Shown here: positions 1-7,520 of the stretch, one piece after another
Numbering within the stretch: the first letter of the stretch is position 1
Layout: each line of letters opens with the position of its first letter
Assembly: GCA_038239195.1 (NCBI GenBank)
Contig: JBBSEZ010000103.1
Coordinates: 1 to 24,948, forward strand
Reading direction: 5' to 3'
DNA: 24,948 nucleotides
Source: JBBSEZ01 sp038239195
GTDB lineage: Bacteria > Planctomycetota > Planctomycetia > Gemmatales > Gemmataceae
Position numbers and translations under genes: made by a program
Notes under the pieces: model-generated
Databases searched by the model: none
What the model was told of the DNA's origin: nothing
What the model saw: only the letters and a program-made list of their open reading frames with translations

Positions 1-31
1 CGCGGGCTACGAATACGGCGCCCGGCTGTAG
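1..31 (+). CDS. C-terminal end of an unidentified plus-strand gene (partial)
   Basis: The first bases read, in the frame starting at position 2, as AGYEYGARL followed by a TAG stop at 29-31. The codons (gcg ggc tac gaa tac ggc gcc cgg ctg) have the GC-rich third positions seen in the real genes of this window. This suggests the 3' end of a gene that starts left of the window. Nine residues are too few to assign a family. The gene would converge on the peptidase gene that ends at 184, with a dispersed repeat between them. Chance open reading cannot be excluded over so short a stretch. Confidence 0.35.
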   Translation, partial: AGYEYGARL

Positions 32-33
32 AC

Positions 34-135
34 GGCATGCTTGTCGGAGGGCTCGCCGCGTCGCAGGGCACGCCTGAGCCGCCCGTGCTCGGCGGACGGC
101 TCTGGAGCCCCGTCCTACAGCAAACCAAGTCCTGC
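34..135. repeat. Dispersed palindromic element, copy A
   Basis: The ends of this stretch match a second copy at 10959-11034. Both begin GGCATGCTTGT and both end with GTCCTAC, one variable base, GCAAACCAAG, one variable base, then CCTGC. The interior of copy A is longer (102 bp against 76 bp) and its inverted-repeat arms are less perfect. It lies in the short convergent gap between the partial plus-strand gene and the peptidase gene. The shared termini with a variable hairpin interior suggest a small non-autonomous mobile or REP-like element. No transposase is present. Confidence 0.6.
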
Positions 136-151
136 CACTCGCCTGACCCGT

Positions 152-175
152 CCCCTTCTTGCTTGGCGTTTCGCG
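152..175. repeat. Single arm of a dispersed hairpin repeat (also at 15449-15504)
   Basis: These 24 bases match the reverse complement of 15449-15472 with one substitution. Both contain the core CTTCTTGCTTG followed by CGTTTCGCG after one variable base. Here only one arm of the hairpin is present. It ends 8 bp from the stop codon of the peptidase gene and 16 bp after the end of dispersed element copy A. The repeats therefore cluster at the 3' ends of genes. Confidence 0.55.
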
Positions 176-183
176 AACGCCGC

Positions 184-1374
184 TCAATACGCCTTCATGA
201 TCGCCACCACCTCGCGCTGCGGGTCGCCGCCCGTGACGTGGACCTGGCGCTGCGCATCGACGAAGACGTTGACCTCGCTGCGCACGCCGAACTCCGCGAG
301 GTAGATGCCCGGCTCGACCGAGAAGCAGGTGCGCGGCAGCACGCGGCGCTCCTCGTGCGTTTCGAGATCGTCCATGTTGGCGCCGTTGCCGTGCGTCTCC
401 TGCCCGATCGAGTGCCCGGTGCGGTGGCAGAAGTCGGCCCCGTGCCCGGCCCGGTCGATGACGTCGCGCGCGGCCCGATCGACCTGCCAGCCCTGGAGCG
501 CCTCGTTCTTCGCAAACGCGGTGCGGACGCGCTCGATGGCGGCATCGCGGGCATTCGCCACGATGCGGAAGACCTTTTCGTACTTGGCGGGCACCGCCTC
601 GCCGACGAAGCCGGTCCAGGTGAGGTCGCTGTAGACGGCGCGCGGCTTGTCGAGCTTGGCCCACAGGTCGATCAGGACGAATGTCTCGGGGCCCACGGGC
701 ACGTCGGTGTGGGCAGTGGGCGCGTAGTGGGGATCGCCGCTGTGTGGGCCGACGCCGACGATGGGAGGATGGTCGGTGATGAGGCCGTGAGTGCGGAAGT
801 GGTCGAGGATGACCTGCTGCACCTCGGTCTCGAACGCCGGGGCCCCGCCGCGCACCCGGTGGGCGATGAACCCGAAGGCGGCGTCGTAGGCGGAGCGCGT
901 GTGGTGGGCGGCCTCGAGGTGCATGGCCCACTGCTCGTCGTCCCAGCACGCCTCGAAGAGTTGCACCAGGTCGCCGGACGGGACGACCTCGACGCCGGCG
1001 CTGCGCACCAGCTCCACGGTCCCGGCATCGACGCGCGAGACGTAGGGGTTGGCGTTGCGGGGGACGTACTCCATGGCGATGCGCCCGCGGCCCTTGACCA
1101 GCCCCGTGACGCCCGCCTCCAGCTCCTGCCAGCGCAGGTAGATCTGGCGCGTGCCGGGGTAGGCGTCGAGGGCGCCGGGCTCGATGCGGTGGACGAGCTT
1201 TTTGGGCTCGCCGATGGCGGGCACGAAGTAGAACCAGCGGCGCGAGAGGATGTGGTCGGGATTCAGGCCGAGCACGCGACGGGCCAGGACGTTGAGGCCG
1301 CGGAAGTCGTAGAGGAGCCAGCCATCGAGGCCCTGGTCGCGGAGGGCCGACTGCACGGAGGGGAGGTCGAACAT
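184..1374 (-). CDS. M24 family metallopeptidase (Xaa-Pro aminopeptidase-like)
   Basis: This 396-residue protein has the creatinase/aminopeptidase P layout. An N-terminal creatinase-like domain (about 1-150) starts with a typical 'LDGWLLYDFRGLN' segment and is followed by a C-terminal pita-bread catalytic domain (about 155-396). All five expected metal ligands are visible: D236 (FVLID), D250 (VYSDLT), H321 (RTGHSIG), E354 (SVEPGIYL) and E367 (RSEVNV). H328 is a likely catalytic histidine. Family members use two metal ions to cut the peptide bond before proline. Some relatives are prolidases or creatinases, so the substrate is not certain. There is no signal peptide, so it should be cytoplasmic. 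The ATG at 1374 begins right at the domain start. The gene follows the small hypothetical gene on the same strand with a gap of 72 bp. Confidence 0.9.
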   Translation of the reverse strand: MFDLPSVQSALRDQGLDGWLLYDFRGLNVLARRVLGLNPDHILSRRWFYFVPAIGEPKKLVHRIEPGALDAYPGTRQIYLRWQELEAGVTGLVKGRGRIAMEYVPRNANPYVSRVDAGTVELVRSAGVEVVPSGDLVQLFEACWDDEQWAMHLEAAHHTRSAYDAAFGFIAHRVRGGAPAFETEVQQVILDHFRTHGLITDHPPIVGVGPHSGDPHYAPTAHTDVPVGPETFVLIDLWAKLDKPRAVYSDLTWTGFVGEAVPAKYEKVFRIVANARDAAIERVRTAFAKNEALQGWQVDRAARDVIDRAGHGADFCHRTGHSIGQETHGNGANMDDLETHEERRVLPRTCFSVEPGIYLAEFGVRSEVNVFVDAQRQVHVTGGDPQREVVAIMKAY

Positions 1375-1446
1375 GGTCGCGTCCTCGAGGTGGGCACTGG
1401 CTGATTGTAGTCGGCGCGCGCGCCGGCAGCAAATGCAGGGGGCAGA

Positions 1447-1872
1447 CTACCCCGGCCCCGGATCGCGCACGCGCGCCGGCATCGCGTTGGGGTCGTTGCC
1501 CAGCCGCGTGAGCAAGTCGGTCAGGGCGCCGACGACCTCGCTCTCCTCACAGGTGCGCTCCTCCACGATCTGGTAGTCCGGCCCATAGTAGGTGAGCGAG
1601 AACAGTTGCTCTGGCCGGCGCACGTCTACGCCCACGAACGGGTCGCCCAACTCGAGCCCGTAGCGAGTCGCCGTGGACACCATCAGACGGTAAAGCGATT
1701 GCCCGGCCCGGAACGAGCGGGCGAGGTCGGTGTCGAGGGCGCTCGTCACCAGCCGGCGCAGCCCCGCCACGAACTCCCAGCCGGGGTGAGTGAGGAAGTC
1801 GTCGTAGAAGAGGAGCATCTGCCGCCACGACTCGACGTTGCGCTCGGCCAGCCAGTCGGGGACGTGGAACAT
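1447..1872 (-). CDS. Hypothetical protein, 141 residues
   Basis: This is a small acidic soluble protein that I do not recognise. It begins MFHVPDWLAERN and has a helical, aromatic-rich N-terminal half. A beta-rich middle (FVGVDVRRPEQLFSLTYY) and a C-terminal helix (VVGALTDLLTRLGN) follow. There is no signal peptide or membrane segment. The ATG at 1872 is preferred, with GAGGG about 10 bases upstream. A TTG codon eight residues earlier would fall inside the terminator hairpin of the upstream tRNA gene. The coding frame has strong GC-rich third-position bias. It lies downstream of the tRNA gene on the same strand and 72 bp upstream of the peptidase gene. Confidence 0.6.
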   Translation of the reverse strand: MFHVPDWLAERNVESWRQMLLFYDDFLTHPGWEFVAGLRRLVTSALDTDLARSFRAGQSLYRLMVSTATRYGLELGDPFVGVDVRRPEQLFSLTYYGPDYQIVEERTCEESEVVGALTDLLTRLGNDPNAMPARVRDPGPG

Positions 1873-1895
1873 TGCCGCGGCCCTCGGGAACGACA

Positions 1896-1930
1896 AAGGG
1901 CCGACGCACCTCGCGGTTGCGTCGGCCCTT
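1896..1930 (-). terminator. Hairpin terminator behind the tRNA-Ala gene
   Basis: This is a perfect 13-bp inverted repeat (1896-1908 with 1918-1930) around a 9-base loop. On the minus strand the stem ends CGGCCCTTTGTCGTT, giving a short T-rich tail. It starts 6 bases after the tRNA 3' end at 1937, as expected for an intrinsic terminator or processing signal of a monocistronic tRNA transcript. Confidence 0.7.
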
Positions 1931-1936
1931 CGGAAG

Positions 1937-2009
<73 letters not shown>

Positions 2010-2031
2010 GAACGGCGTTCTTCCTTCGATC

Positions 2032-2060
2032 AAGTTAGCAGGTGCCTTTTCCGCTGTCAA
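2032..2060 (-). promoter_or_regulatory. Sigma70-type promoter of the tRNA-Ala gene
   Basis: On the minus strand, TTGACA (2060-2055) and TAACTT (2037-2032) are separated by exactly 17 bp. The -35 box is a perfect consensus. Transcription would start near 2025, leaving a leader of about 16 bases before the mature tRNA 5' end at 2009. Confidence 0.7.
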
Positions 2061-2320
2061 CGCCCGGTCGTCCCTCTTCCCGAGATTCCCCCGGCGCCGA
2101 CTTTCGCGCAATCTCCGCTAGACAGCGTTCGCCCTGGCGCAGAGAATGAGAGCTGGCATGGATGCCCCCCGCCTCGAGGCCCACCTGGAGCTCACTCCTT
2201 TTCGGTCGCTGACGTTCGCGGAACGCCCGGGAGGTGCCCGGCGCCCCGTTCGACCATCGTGAGCTAGAGTTGCGCTGGGCCTGAGGCGCTCGAGTTCCTT
2301 CCCCCGACAGGAATGGTGTC
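2061..2320. other. Intergenic stretch between the tRNA promoter and the flippase-like gene
   Basis: I see no gene here. Short open frames exist but have no recognisable product or ribosome binding site. The stretch separates the tRNA gene (minus) from the membrane-protein gene (plus), so it must hold a divergent plus-strand promoter. I could not pick one with confidence. Confidence 0.4.
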
Positions 2321-3415
2321 GTGAAGAAACAGCTTGTCAATCTTCTCAAATACAGCCTGGCGTTCGGCCTGTTGGGCTGGGTCGTGTGGCAGAACTGGGC
2401 GCCAGAGGGCGGCCGGGGCCTCGGCTACGTCTGGCAGCGCCACGCCGTCGAGGGCCAGCCGATCCACCTCGGTTACCTGCTCGCCGCCCTGCTGTGCTAC
2501 GTGGTCGCGCTCGGGCTGACGCTGGTGCGCTGGTACGTGCTCGTGCGGGCCCAGGGCCTGTCGCTCGGGGTGGTCGATGCGATCCGCCTGGGGCTGCTCG
2601 GCTTCTTTTTCAGCACGTTCCTGCCCGGCTCGGTTGGCGGAGACATCGTCAAGGCCGCGACGCTCGCTCGCGGGCAGAGTCGGCGCACCGTCGCGGTGGC
2701 GACCGTTCTGATGGACCGGGCCATCGCCCTGTGGGGCCTGTTCTGGTTCGTGGCCATCCTGGGTGGGGCGTTCTGGCTGGCCGGCGCGCTCGAAGGGCCC
2801 GCCGCCGTGGATAGCAAATCGATCGTCGCGACGGCCGGGATCATCGTGGGCGCGTCGGCGCTGGTGTGGCTGCTGCTGGGCCTGCTCCCGGAGCGGCGCG
2901 TGGAGATCTTCGCGGGCCGCCTGATGAAACTGCCCAAGGTGGGCGGTTCCGCAGCCGAGCTCTGGCGCGCCGTCTGGATGTACCGATGCCGGCAGGGGAG
3001 CGTGGCGGTGGCCCTCGCGATGTCGTGGATGGGCTTCGTCGGCTTCGTCGGGGCGTTCTACTGCTGCTCGCGGGCGCTGTGGGACGGCGACGCGGCCAAC
3101 CCGATCCCGAGCCTGGCGCAGCACTTCCTGATCGTGCCGATCGGCCTGGTCATCATGGCGGTGCCCCTGTTCCCCGGCGGCGCCGGCATCGGCGAGCTGG
3201 GGTTCGGCGGGCTCTACAAACTATTCGGCAGCAACTCGGCCAACGGCGTGCTGGCGTCCCTGGTGCAGCGCGTGCTCACGTGGGCCCTCGCCCTGGCCGG
3301 CTACGGCGCGTCGTTCTGGCTGCGGCCGAGGAAGGCCGCCCCGGAAAGCGAGCCCGTGACGCACCCGGCCCCGGTCGTGGTCCACGCGCGCGCCGAGACC
3401 TACGTGGCGAGTTGA
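2321..3415 (+). CDS. Flippase-like membrane protein (lysylphosphatidylglycerol synthase TM family)
   Basis: This is a 364-residue polytopic inner-membrane protein with about seven or eight hydrophobic segments (roughly 11-24, 50-72, 85-102, 125-155, 167-188, 228-250, 266-284, 310-335). Family hallmarks are visible: FLPGSVGGDIVKA (100-112), VLMDRAIALWGL (129-140) and FPGGAGIGELGFGGLY (284-299). These match the TM region found in MprF and in stand-alone UPF0104/YbhN-type proteins thought to move lipids. No aminoacyl-transfer domain is attached, so a lipid transporter is more likely than a lipid-modifying enzyme. The start is GTG at 2321, because the upstream ATG at 2313 runs into a stop. AGGA lies about 10 bases upstream. 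A terminator-like hairpin follows the stop. Confidence 0.85.
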   Translation: MKKQLVNLLKYSLAFGLLGWVVWQNWAPEGGRGLGYVWQRHAVEGQPIHLGYLLAALLCYVVALGLTLVRWYVLVRAQGLSLGVVDAIRLGLLGFFFSTFLPGSVGGDIVKAATLARGQSRRTVAVATVLMDRAIALWGLFWFVAILGGAFWLAGALEGPAAVDSKSIVATAGIIVGASALVWLLLGLLPERRVEIFAGRLMKLPKVGGSAAELWRAVWMYRCRQGSVAVALAMSWMGFVGFVGAFYCCSRALWDGDAANPIPSLAQHFLIVPIGLVIMAVPLFPGGAGIGELGFGGLYKLFGSNSANGVLASLVQRVLTWALALAGYGASFWLRPRKAAPESEPVTHPAPVVVHARAETYVAS

Positions 3416-3417
3416 AT

Positions 3418-3447
3418 CGGGCCAGTTCCTCGCGGCCGGCCCGTTTT
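3418..3447 (+). terminator. Candidate intrinsic terminator after the flippase-like gene
   Basis: CGGGCC (3418-3423) pairs with GGCCCG (3438-3443), and TTTT follows directly. It lies three bases past the TGA... stop region of the membrane-protein gene, where an intrinsic terminator is expected. The stem is short, so the call is moderate. Confidence 0.4.
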
Positions 3448-3540
3448 GAGCGCGCCGGCGCTTGGGGCTGGTCAGCCCGCCCCGCCAGCGGATACGATGA
3501 AGGGCAGATGAACCTTCCCGCTCCGGTTAGGGGACGAAGC

Positions 3541-3984
3541 ATGCGCTTCGATTTCTACGGCCTGGCCTTTGAGACTCCGCGCGTCACGTTCTTCCTGTGG
3601 TCGCCCTGGCGAGCGACGGCGCTCGAACACCGCCTGTTCGAGGCCCTGCGCCAGTTGCCGCGCGTGCAGTTCGAGGAGGGCCCCGACGAGATGCGCCTGC
3701 ACGTGGCCGACCCCAAGGCCTGCCGCGCCGCCTTGCAGGCCGTCTCGCGCGTGCTCAAGGGCTGGCAGGAAGACGCCGACCCCGGCAGCGAGCGCCGCGC
3801 CTGGCGCTGGTTGCTGGAGGCCGATACCGACGACGCTGGCTACGACCACACCGGCGAGGCGACCAGCCTGTGGGGGTTTTTGCGCGTCAGCCTCGAACGC
3901 GGCGGGCCCGGCGAGCCGGACAAGGGGGAAGACGTGGACCTCGACGGCTTCGGGCTACAGGTGCCGGGGGATCAGGCGCCATGA
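3541..3984 (+). CDS. Hypothetical protein, 147 residues
   Basis: This is a soluble protein beginning MRFDFYGLAFETPRVTFFLW, with no signal peptide, membrane segment or recognised motif. It has an aromatic, beta-rich N-terminus, a helical middle (ACRAALQAVSRVLKGW) and an acidic C-terminus. The ATG at 3541 follows GGGGACGAAGC. An in-frame ATG at 3508 with AGGG upstream would add 11 residues and is the alternative start. Codon use matches the neighbours. It sits about 125 bp behind the flippase-like gene. A long inverted repeat starts 13 bp after its stop and could act as its terminator. Confidence 0.6.
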   Translation: MRFDFYGLAFETPRVTFFLWSPWRATALEHRLFEALRQLPRVQFEEGPDEMRLHVADPKACRAALQAVSRVLKGWQEDADPGSERRAWRWLLEADTDDAGYDHTGEATSLWGFLRVSLERGGPGEPDKGEDVDLDGFGLQVPGDQAP

Positions 3985-3997
3985 CGGGGCGCTGGGA

Positions 3998-4057
3998 GGT
4001 TAGCGACGCTTCGCAGAAGCGTGGCCGCCTCAACGCTTCTGCGAAGCATCGCTAACC
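3998..4057. repeat. Long hairpin repeat, family with core AGCGAYGCTTCGC, copy 1
   Basis: Two 25-bp arms (3998-4022 and 4033-4057) are inverted with a single mismatch around a 10-base spacer. The arm contains AGCGACGCTTCGCAGAAGC. A single arm recurs at 13276-13302, and the core recurs in another hairpin at 23568-23626. It lies 13 bp after a stop codon, so it may also serve as a transcription terminator or mRNA 3' end stabiliser. Confidence 0.75.
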
Positions 4058-4194
4058 GTGACACATCCACCCGTCAGGTCGATGAGAGGCACCGTTGCCA
4101 TGTCCCCGCCCATCACCACTCGCTGAGGTCCCTCGACGAGCTCAAGGAGATGATCGTGGCGGTGCAGAGCGAGGCGCTGTCTGGGGCGAGTTGA
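4058..4194 (+). pseudogene. Possible remnant of a small gene (C-terminal fragment)
   Basis: One plus-strand frame reads cleanly up to a TGA at 4192-4194 and ends SLDELKEMIVAVQSEAL followed by SGAS. This looks like the helical part of a HicB-type antitoxin (compare the usual 'TLDEL.E.I..A' segment). There is no credible start codon or ribosome binding site, and the frame is cut by the hairpin repeat at 3998-4057. I read it as either a decayed gene tail or chance. The stop abuts the stop of the convergent thioredoxin-fold gene (TGA next to CTA). Confidence 0.2.
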
Positions 4195-4584
4195 CTACCG
4201 CCCCCCGGCGAACGCCCGGCGCGTCCGCTCCAGCAATTCCTGCGGCCCGACGCTCCCCGCGAAGCTGACGTGGTCCGCGATCTTGCCGCCGCACACCCAC
4301 ACCAGCGCGCCGTCGGCCCCATGCGCGAGCCCGCCCACCGGGCCCGCCTGACGCGCCAGCCAATCGCGCACGCCAAACCAGAGCGAGCCCTGGGGATCGG
4401 TCAGGTCGAGCCGGTGAAAGACGACGGCGACCGCCACGTTGGCCTCGCGCCACGCCCGCTCCAGGTCGCCGACCGCCTGGCGCGAGCGCGCGGCGAATTG
4501 CGACCACTCCACGTCGAAGAACAGCACGGCGCGGCTCGCGTCGAGCGCGGCCGTCAGCTCTTCCAGGGTGGTGACGTCGCGCAT
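4195..4584 (-). CDS. Thioredoxin-fold protein lacking the CxxC motif
   Basis: This is a 129-residue protein starting MRDVTTLEELTAALDASR. The next strand and turn, AVLFFDVEWSQFAARSRQ, align with the thioredoxin pattern 'vlv.F.A.WC..C....P', but both active-site cysteines are replaced (WSQFA). The following VAVAVVFHRLDLTD matches the third strand, and GALVWVCGGKIADH matches the region of the last strands. It is therefore unlikely to be a disulfide oxidoreductase by the usual mechanism. It may be a binding or structural variant. An ATG at 4638 would add 18 residues that include CLGCG. I prefer 4584 because it directly precedes the fold. No signal peptide is seen. Confidence 0.6.
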   Translation of the reverse strand: MRDVTTLEELTAALDASRAVLFFDVEWSQFAARSRQAVGDLERAWREANVAVAVVFHRLDLTDPQGSLWFGVRDWLARQAGPVGGLAHGADGALVWVCGGKIADHVSFAGSVGPQELLERTRRAFAGGR

Positions 4585-4743
4585 GGTCCGCCAGGAGAGA
4601 GAATGGGCCTGCCCGCAACCGAGGCATGGCCCGAGCATACCCGGTCGGCGATCTGGACGCCAGGGGACGGCTTGTTGGAGCGGGGCGCCCTTGGCGGGGC
4701 CGGGCGTCAGCTCGGTGAAAGGCCAGAAGTGCGGCGCACCCCC

Positions 4744-4772
4744 TTGACCTTGCCTCGGTCGAGGGCCAGAAT
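4744..4772 (+). promoter_or_regulatory. Candidate promoter for the bS21 gene
   Basis: TTGACC (4744-4749) and CAGAAT (4767-4772) are 17 bp apart on the plus strand. Transcription would start about 4779, leaving a leader of roughly 105 bases before the bS21 start codon. It is the only good sigma70-like pair I found in the gap between 4639 and 4886. Confidence 0.3.
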
Positions 4773-4886
4773 GAATCGGCCCTGGTGGCGTTCAACACAG
4801 GTGCAAGCCCTCCGTGGTTCTCTGCTCCGTCGTTCGGCATTTCTCGTTTTCACCGGCATCGCGTCAGCCGTACAAGACGCACACCC

Positions 4887-5087
4887 ATGGGACTTCGGGT
4901 TGTGGTTGGGGCTCGGGAGCCGCTTGCGGCAGCCCTCAAGCGGTTGCGTAAGCTGCTGGAGCGCCAGCGGCGGCGGAAGGCGGGGTTCTTCGTGCGGAAC
5001 AGCGAGCTCCGCCGGACCAAGGAGCACCGCAAGTGGCCCAAGGCCCGCCGGGAGACGGAGCTGGCCAGGCAAGAGGGGCGGCGGTAG
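4887..5087 (+). CDS. rpsU: Small ribosomal subunit protein bS21
   Basis: This is a 66-residue, very basic protein. It begins MGLRVVVGAREPLAAALKRL, like the bS21 N-terminus ('v.v.enEp...AlrRfkr'). It continues KAGFFVRNSELRRTKEHRKW, like the central 'e.rRr.fYekPs..rkrk' segment, and ends in a charged helix. bS21 binds near the anti-Shine-Dalgarno end of 16S rRNA and helps initiation. The start at 4887 gives the normal family length. The frame extends upstream to 4785, but that part has no family similarity. The bases before the ATG (CAAGACGCACACCC) contain no obvious Shine-Dalgarno sequence. The gene stands alone between the thioredoxin-fold gene and the kinase gene. Confidence 0.8.
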   Translation: MGLRVVVGAREPLAAALKRLRKLLERQRRRKAGFFVRNSELRRTKEHRKWPKARRETELARQEGRR

Positions 5088-5170
5088 CCGTCGGTGGGAG
5101 GTCCTGCCGGCCCTGTTTCTCGGCGACCGTGCGCTCCGCTCCACGTTGCGGCGACATGGCGGGATTTTCG

Positions 5171-5200
5171 TTGACCGCGAGCACCGCGGCGCCGTATTTT
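5171..5200 (+). promoter_or_regulatory. Candidate promoter for the kinase-sigma operon
   Basis: TTGACC (5171-5176) and TATTTT (5195-5200) are 18 bp apart. Transcription would begin near 5207, about 78 bases before the kinase start codon at 5285. The AT-rich -10 box stands out in a GC-rich gap. Confidence 0.4.
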
Positions 5201-5284
5201 GCAACGTGGATCGAGAAGGTGTTCCGCGCCGGTCCCGCGAGCGCCTTCTGCCGGGTTGACGCGTTCGGCAAGGCGGAGGTGAGC

Positions 5285-7519
5285 ATGGAGTTGCGACAGG
5301 TCGTTCCTCCCTGCCCGGAAGAACTGCACGCCTACAGCCTGGGGAAGTGCGACGCGCAGCGAGCCGAAGAGATCGAGTCCTTCCTGGCCGACGGCCCGGA
5401 TCAAACCTCGATCCTGGGTGCCGCGCCGGAGGACGCCCTGGTCCGGCACCTGCGCGGCGCAAGAGAACTGCCCACGCGGGACGGTCCGCCCCCTTCCGCG
5501 CTCTCCGGCACGTTCGCGGCGAGGGCCGATACGGTGGAGGCGCTGGCTCCCCCGGACGTGCTGGGCGCGGACGCCGCGGCGTTGCTCGGGCACCCTCGCT
5601 ACCGGCTCATCCGTCGGCTCGGTCAGGGAGGCATGGGCACCGTCTACCTGGCCGAGCACCGCCTGATGCGCCGGCTGGTCGCCATCAAGCTGATTCGCGC
5701 CGGCTACCTCAACAGGCCCCACCTCGTGAAGCGCTTCCGCCAGGAGGTGGAGGCCGCCGCCCGCCTGTCTCACCCGAACATCGTCGCGTCCCTCGACGCC
5801 GACGAGGCCGCCGGCACCCATTTCCTGGTGATGGAGCACGTCGAGGGCGAATCGCTGGATCAACGCCTGGCCAGGTTGGGCCCTTTGCCCGCCCACGAGG
5901 CCTGTGCCTGCGTCCGCCAGACGGCCCTGGGCCTGGAATGCGCGCACGGCAAGGGCATGGTCCACCGCGACGTCAAGCCCCACAACCTGATGCGCGCCGC
6001 GGACGGGACGGTGAAAGTCCTCGACTTCGGCCTGGCCCGACTCGTCCGCGAGGCCGCTCATCCGGAGGGCCAGCTCACGACCGAGGGGGCCGTCCTGGGC
6101 ACCCCGGATTACATGGCCCCGGAACAGGCCCGGGACAGTCGCGGTGCCGACGTCCGCGCCGACGTCTATAGCCTCGGTTGCACCCTCTACCACCTGCTGG
6201 CCGGGCGCGTGCCGTTCCCGGGGGGCACGGCGATCGACAAGATCGTGCTGCACGCCACCGCCCGGCCCGAGGCCCTCGCCCGCTACCGCGACGATCTGCC
6301 AGCGGGACTGGCGGCGGCGATCGACAAGATGATGGCCAAGAAGCCGGAAGATCGCTACCAGACGCCGGGCGAAGTCGCTCAGGCGCTGGGGCCGTTCGCG
6401 CATCCGAACGGCCAGGGCGCCTCCGCCCCCCTCCGGTCGCGCTCGCCCCGCTGGCTGCTCGCTGCGGTGTTGGCAGTAACCCTCCTCGCCGGCGGAGGGG
6501 TCGCTCTTGTAGCCGCCCATCGGATGCGGGCCCCTGTGGGCGAGCCAGTCATCGCCCGGGGCCTCGAGGCCGAGCCGGCCAGGATCGAACTGGTACGCCG
6601 CATCCCCGTGGCTGCGGTGAACGACTGGTTCTACAACACCGCCATCAGCCAGGGGGGCAAGTATGTCCTGGTGGCCCGGGAGTCCGGGGCTGGCTCCTGG
6701 ATCGACGTGTACCGCGTCGCGTCCGGGGAGAAGGTCTATAGCGGCGTGGGCTTCACCGCCCAATTCCTTGGCGACGGCGAGCAGTTCGTCCTGCCGACGG
6801 ATTGCTTTCGGGTCTACGAGACGCGTTCGGGCAAGTTGCTGCGGCAGGCCGAGCAGAAGCATCGCGGCATGTGGAACTTCAAGGTCGCGCCGGGGGGAAA
6901 GCACCTGGTCTACTGGACCGAGAAAGGCTACGTGCTGTTCGACCTGACGCGAATGCGCGAGCAGCACCGCTGGGACTACAAGTCGCCCGACCCCACGTCG
7001 CTCAGCGCGTTTCATTTCACGCTCGACGGTAAACGGCTGCTCCTCCAGCGGAGCCAGAACGAGGACTGGGTCACGTGGGACGTGAGGCAGAATCGTGCGT
7101 CGGGGGGCTTCCGCGGTTTGGCCGCCGTGAAGTCCCTCTTCTGGCTGTTCCCGGACGGCAAGACGGCCGGGGCAGCGCGAGACGGCCCTCTGGTCCGCCT
7201 CGACCTACAGACGGGCAAGGTCGTCGCGCCGCTTCAATCGCACGAGGCCCCGGGGGCCCTGGCCGGCGCCTACTCGACCCGGGGGCAATGCTGGGTTCGG
7301 CGGTTCGACGACGGGACGCTCCGGTGTTACCCCCTCCCCTTCGAGGGGAAGGAGGTCGGGCGCTACCAGTTGCCGGCCGGCGACCGCTCCCTGTCGCGCC
7401 ACCCGTTCACCGCCGCGAGACTGGCGCTTGCCGAAGACGACCGCCACGCCGTCGTGTTGGCGACGAATTCCCTCCACGTGCTGCGGCTGCCCGAACTGCC
7501 GCAAGAGAGGCCCCACTGA
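5285..7519 (+). CDS. Transmembrane Ser/Thr protein kinase with C-terminal propeller-like domain
   Basis: This 744-residue kinase has an N-terminal segment (10-60) beginning CPEELHAYSLGKC, of the kind that precedes planctomycete kinases. A Hanks-type kinase domain follows at about 106-370: glycine loop GQGGMGTVY (113-121), VAIK lysine K135, HRDVKPHN with catalytic D229, DFG at 247-249, and APEQ at 278-281. All key residues for activity are present. A transmembrane segment lies at about 390-411. The remaining 330 residues are beta-rich and resemble a WD40/PQQ-type propeller that would lie outside the cytoplasm as a sensor. The ATG at 5285 is chosen because GGAGGTG sits 4-5 bases upstream. The frame is open further upstream but has no conserved content. 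The ECF sigma gene starts one base after its stop, so the kinase probably controls that sigma factor. Confidence 0.9.
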   Translation: MELRQVVPPCPEELHAYSLGKCDAQRAEEIESFLADGPDQTSILGAAPEDALVRHLRGARELPTRDGPPPSALSGTFAARADTVEALAPPDVLGADAAALLGHPRYRLIRRLGQGGMGTVYLAEHRLMRRLVAIKLIRAGYLNRPHLVKRFRQEVEAAARLSHPNIVASLDADEAAGTHFLVMEHVEGESLDQRLARLGPLPAHEACACVRQTALGLECAHGKGMVHRDVKPHNLMRAADGTVKVLDFGLARLVREAAHPEGQLTTEGAVLGTPDYMAPEQARDSRGADVRADVYSLGCTLYHLLAGRVPFPGGTAIDKIVLHATARPEALARYRDDLPAGLAAAIDKMMAKKPEDRYQTPGEVAQALGPFAHPNGQGASAPLRSRSPRWLLAAVLAVTLLAGGGVALVAAHRMRAPVGEPVIARGLEAEPARIELVRRIPVAAVNDWFYNTAISQGGKYVLVARESGAGSWIDVYRVASGEKVYSGVGFTAQFLGDGEQFVLPTDCFRVYETRSGKLLRQAEQKHRGMWNFKVAPGGKHLVYWTEKGYVLFDLTRMREQHRWDYKSPDPTSLSAFHFTLDGKRLLLQRSQNEDWVTWDVRQNRASGGFRGLAAVKSLFWLFPDGKTAGAARDGPLVRLDLQTGKVVAPLQSHEAPGALAGAYSTRGQCWVRRFDDGTLRCYPLPFEGKEVGRYQLPAGDRSLSRHPFTAARLALAEDDRHAVVLATNSLHVLRLPELPQERPH

Positions 7520-7520
7520 C

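Noticed and set aside
4785..4886. N-terminal extension of bS21
   Set aside because: The extra 34 residues have no similarity to the family, and the internal ATG gives the usual length.
5033..5284. N-terminal extension of the kinase
   Set aside because: It has no conserved content, and the ATG at 5285 has a strong GGAGGTG ribosome binding site.
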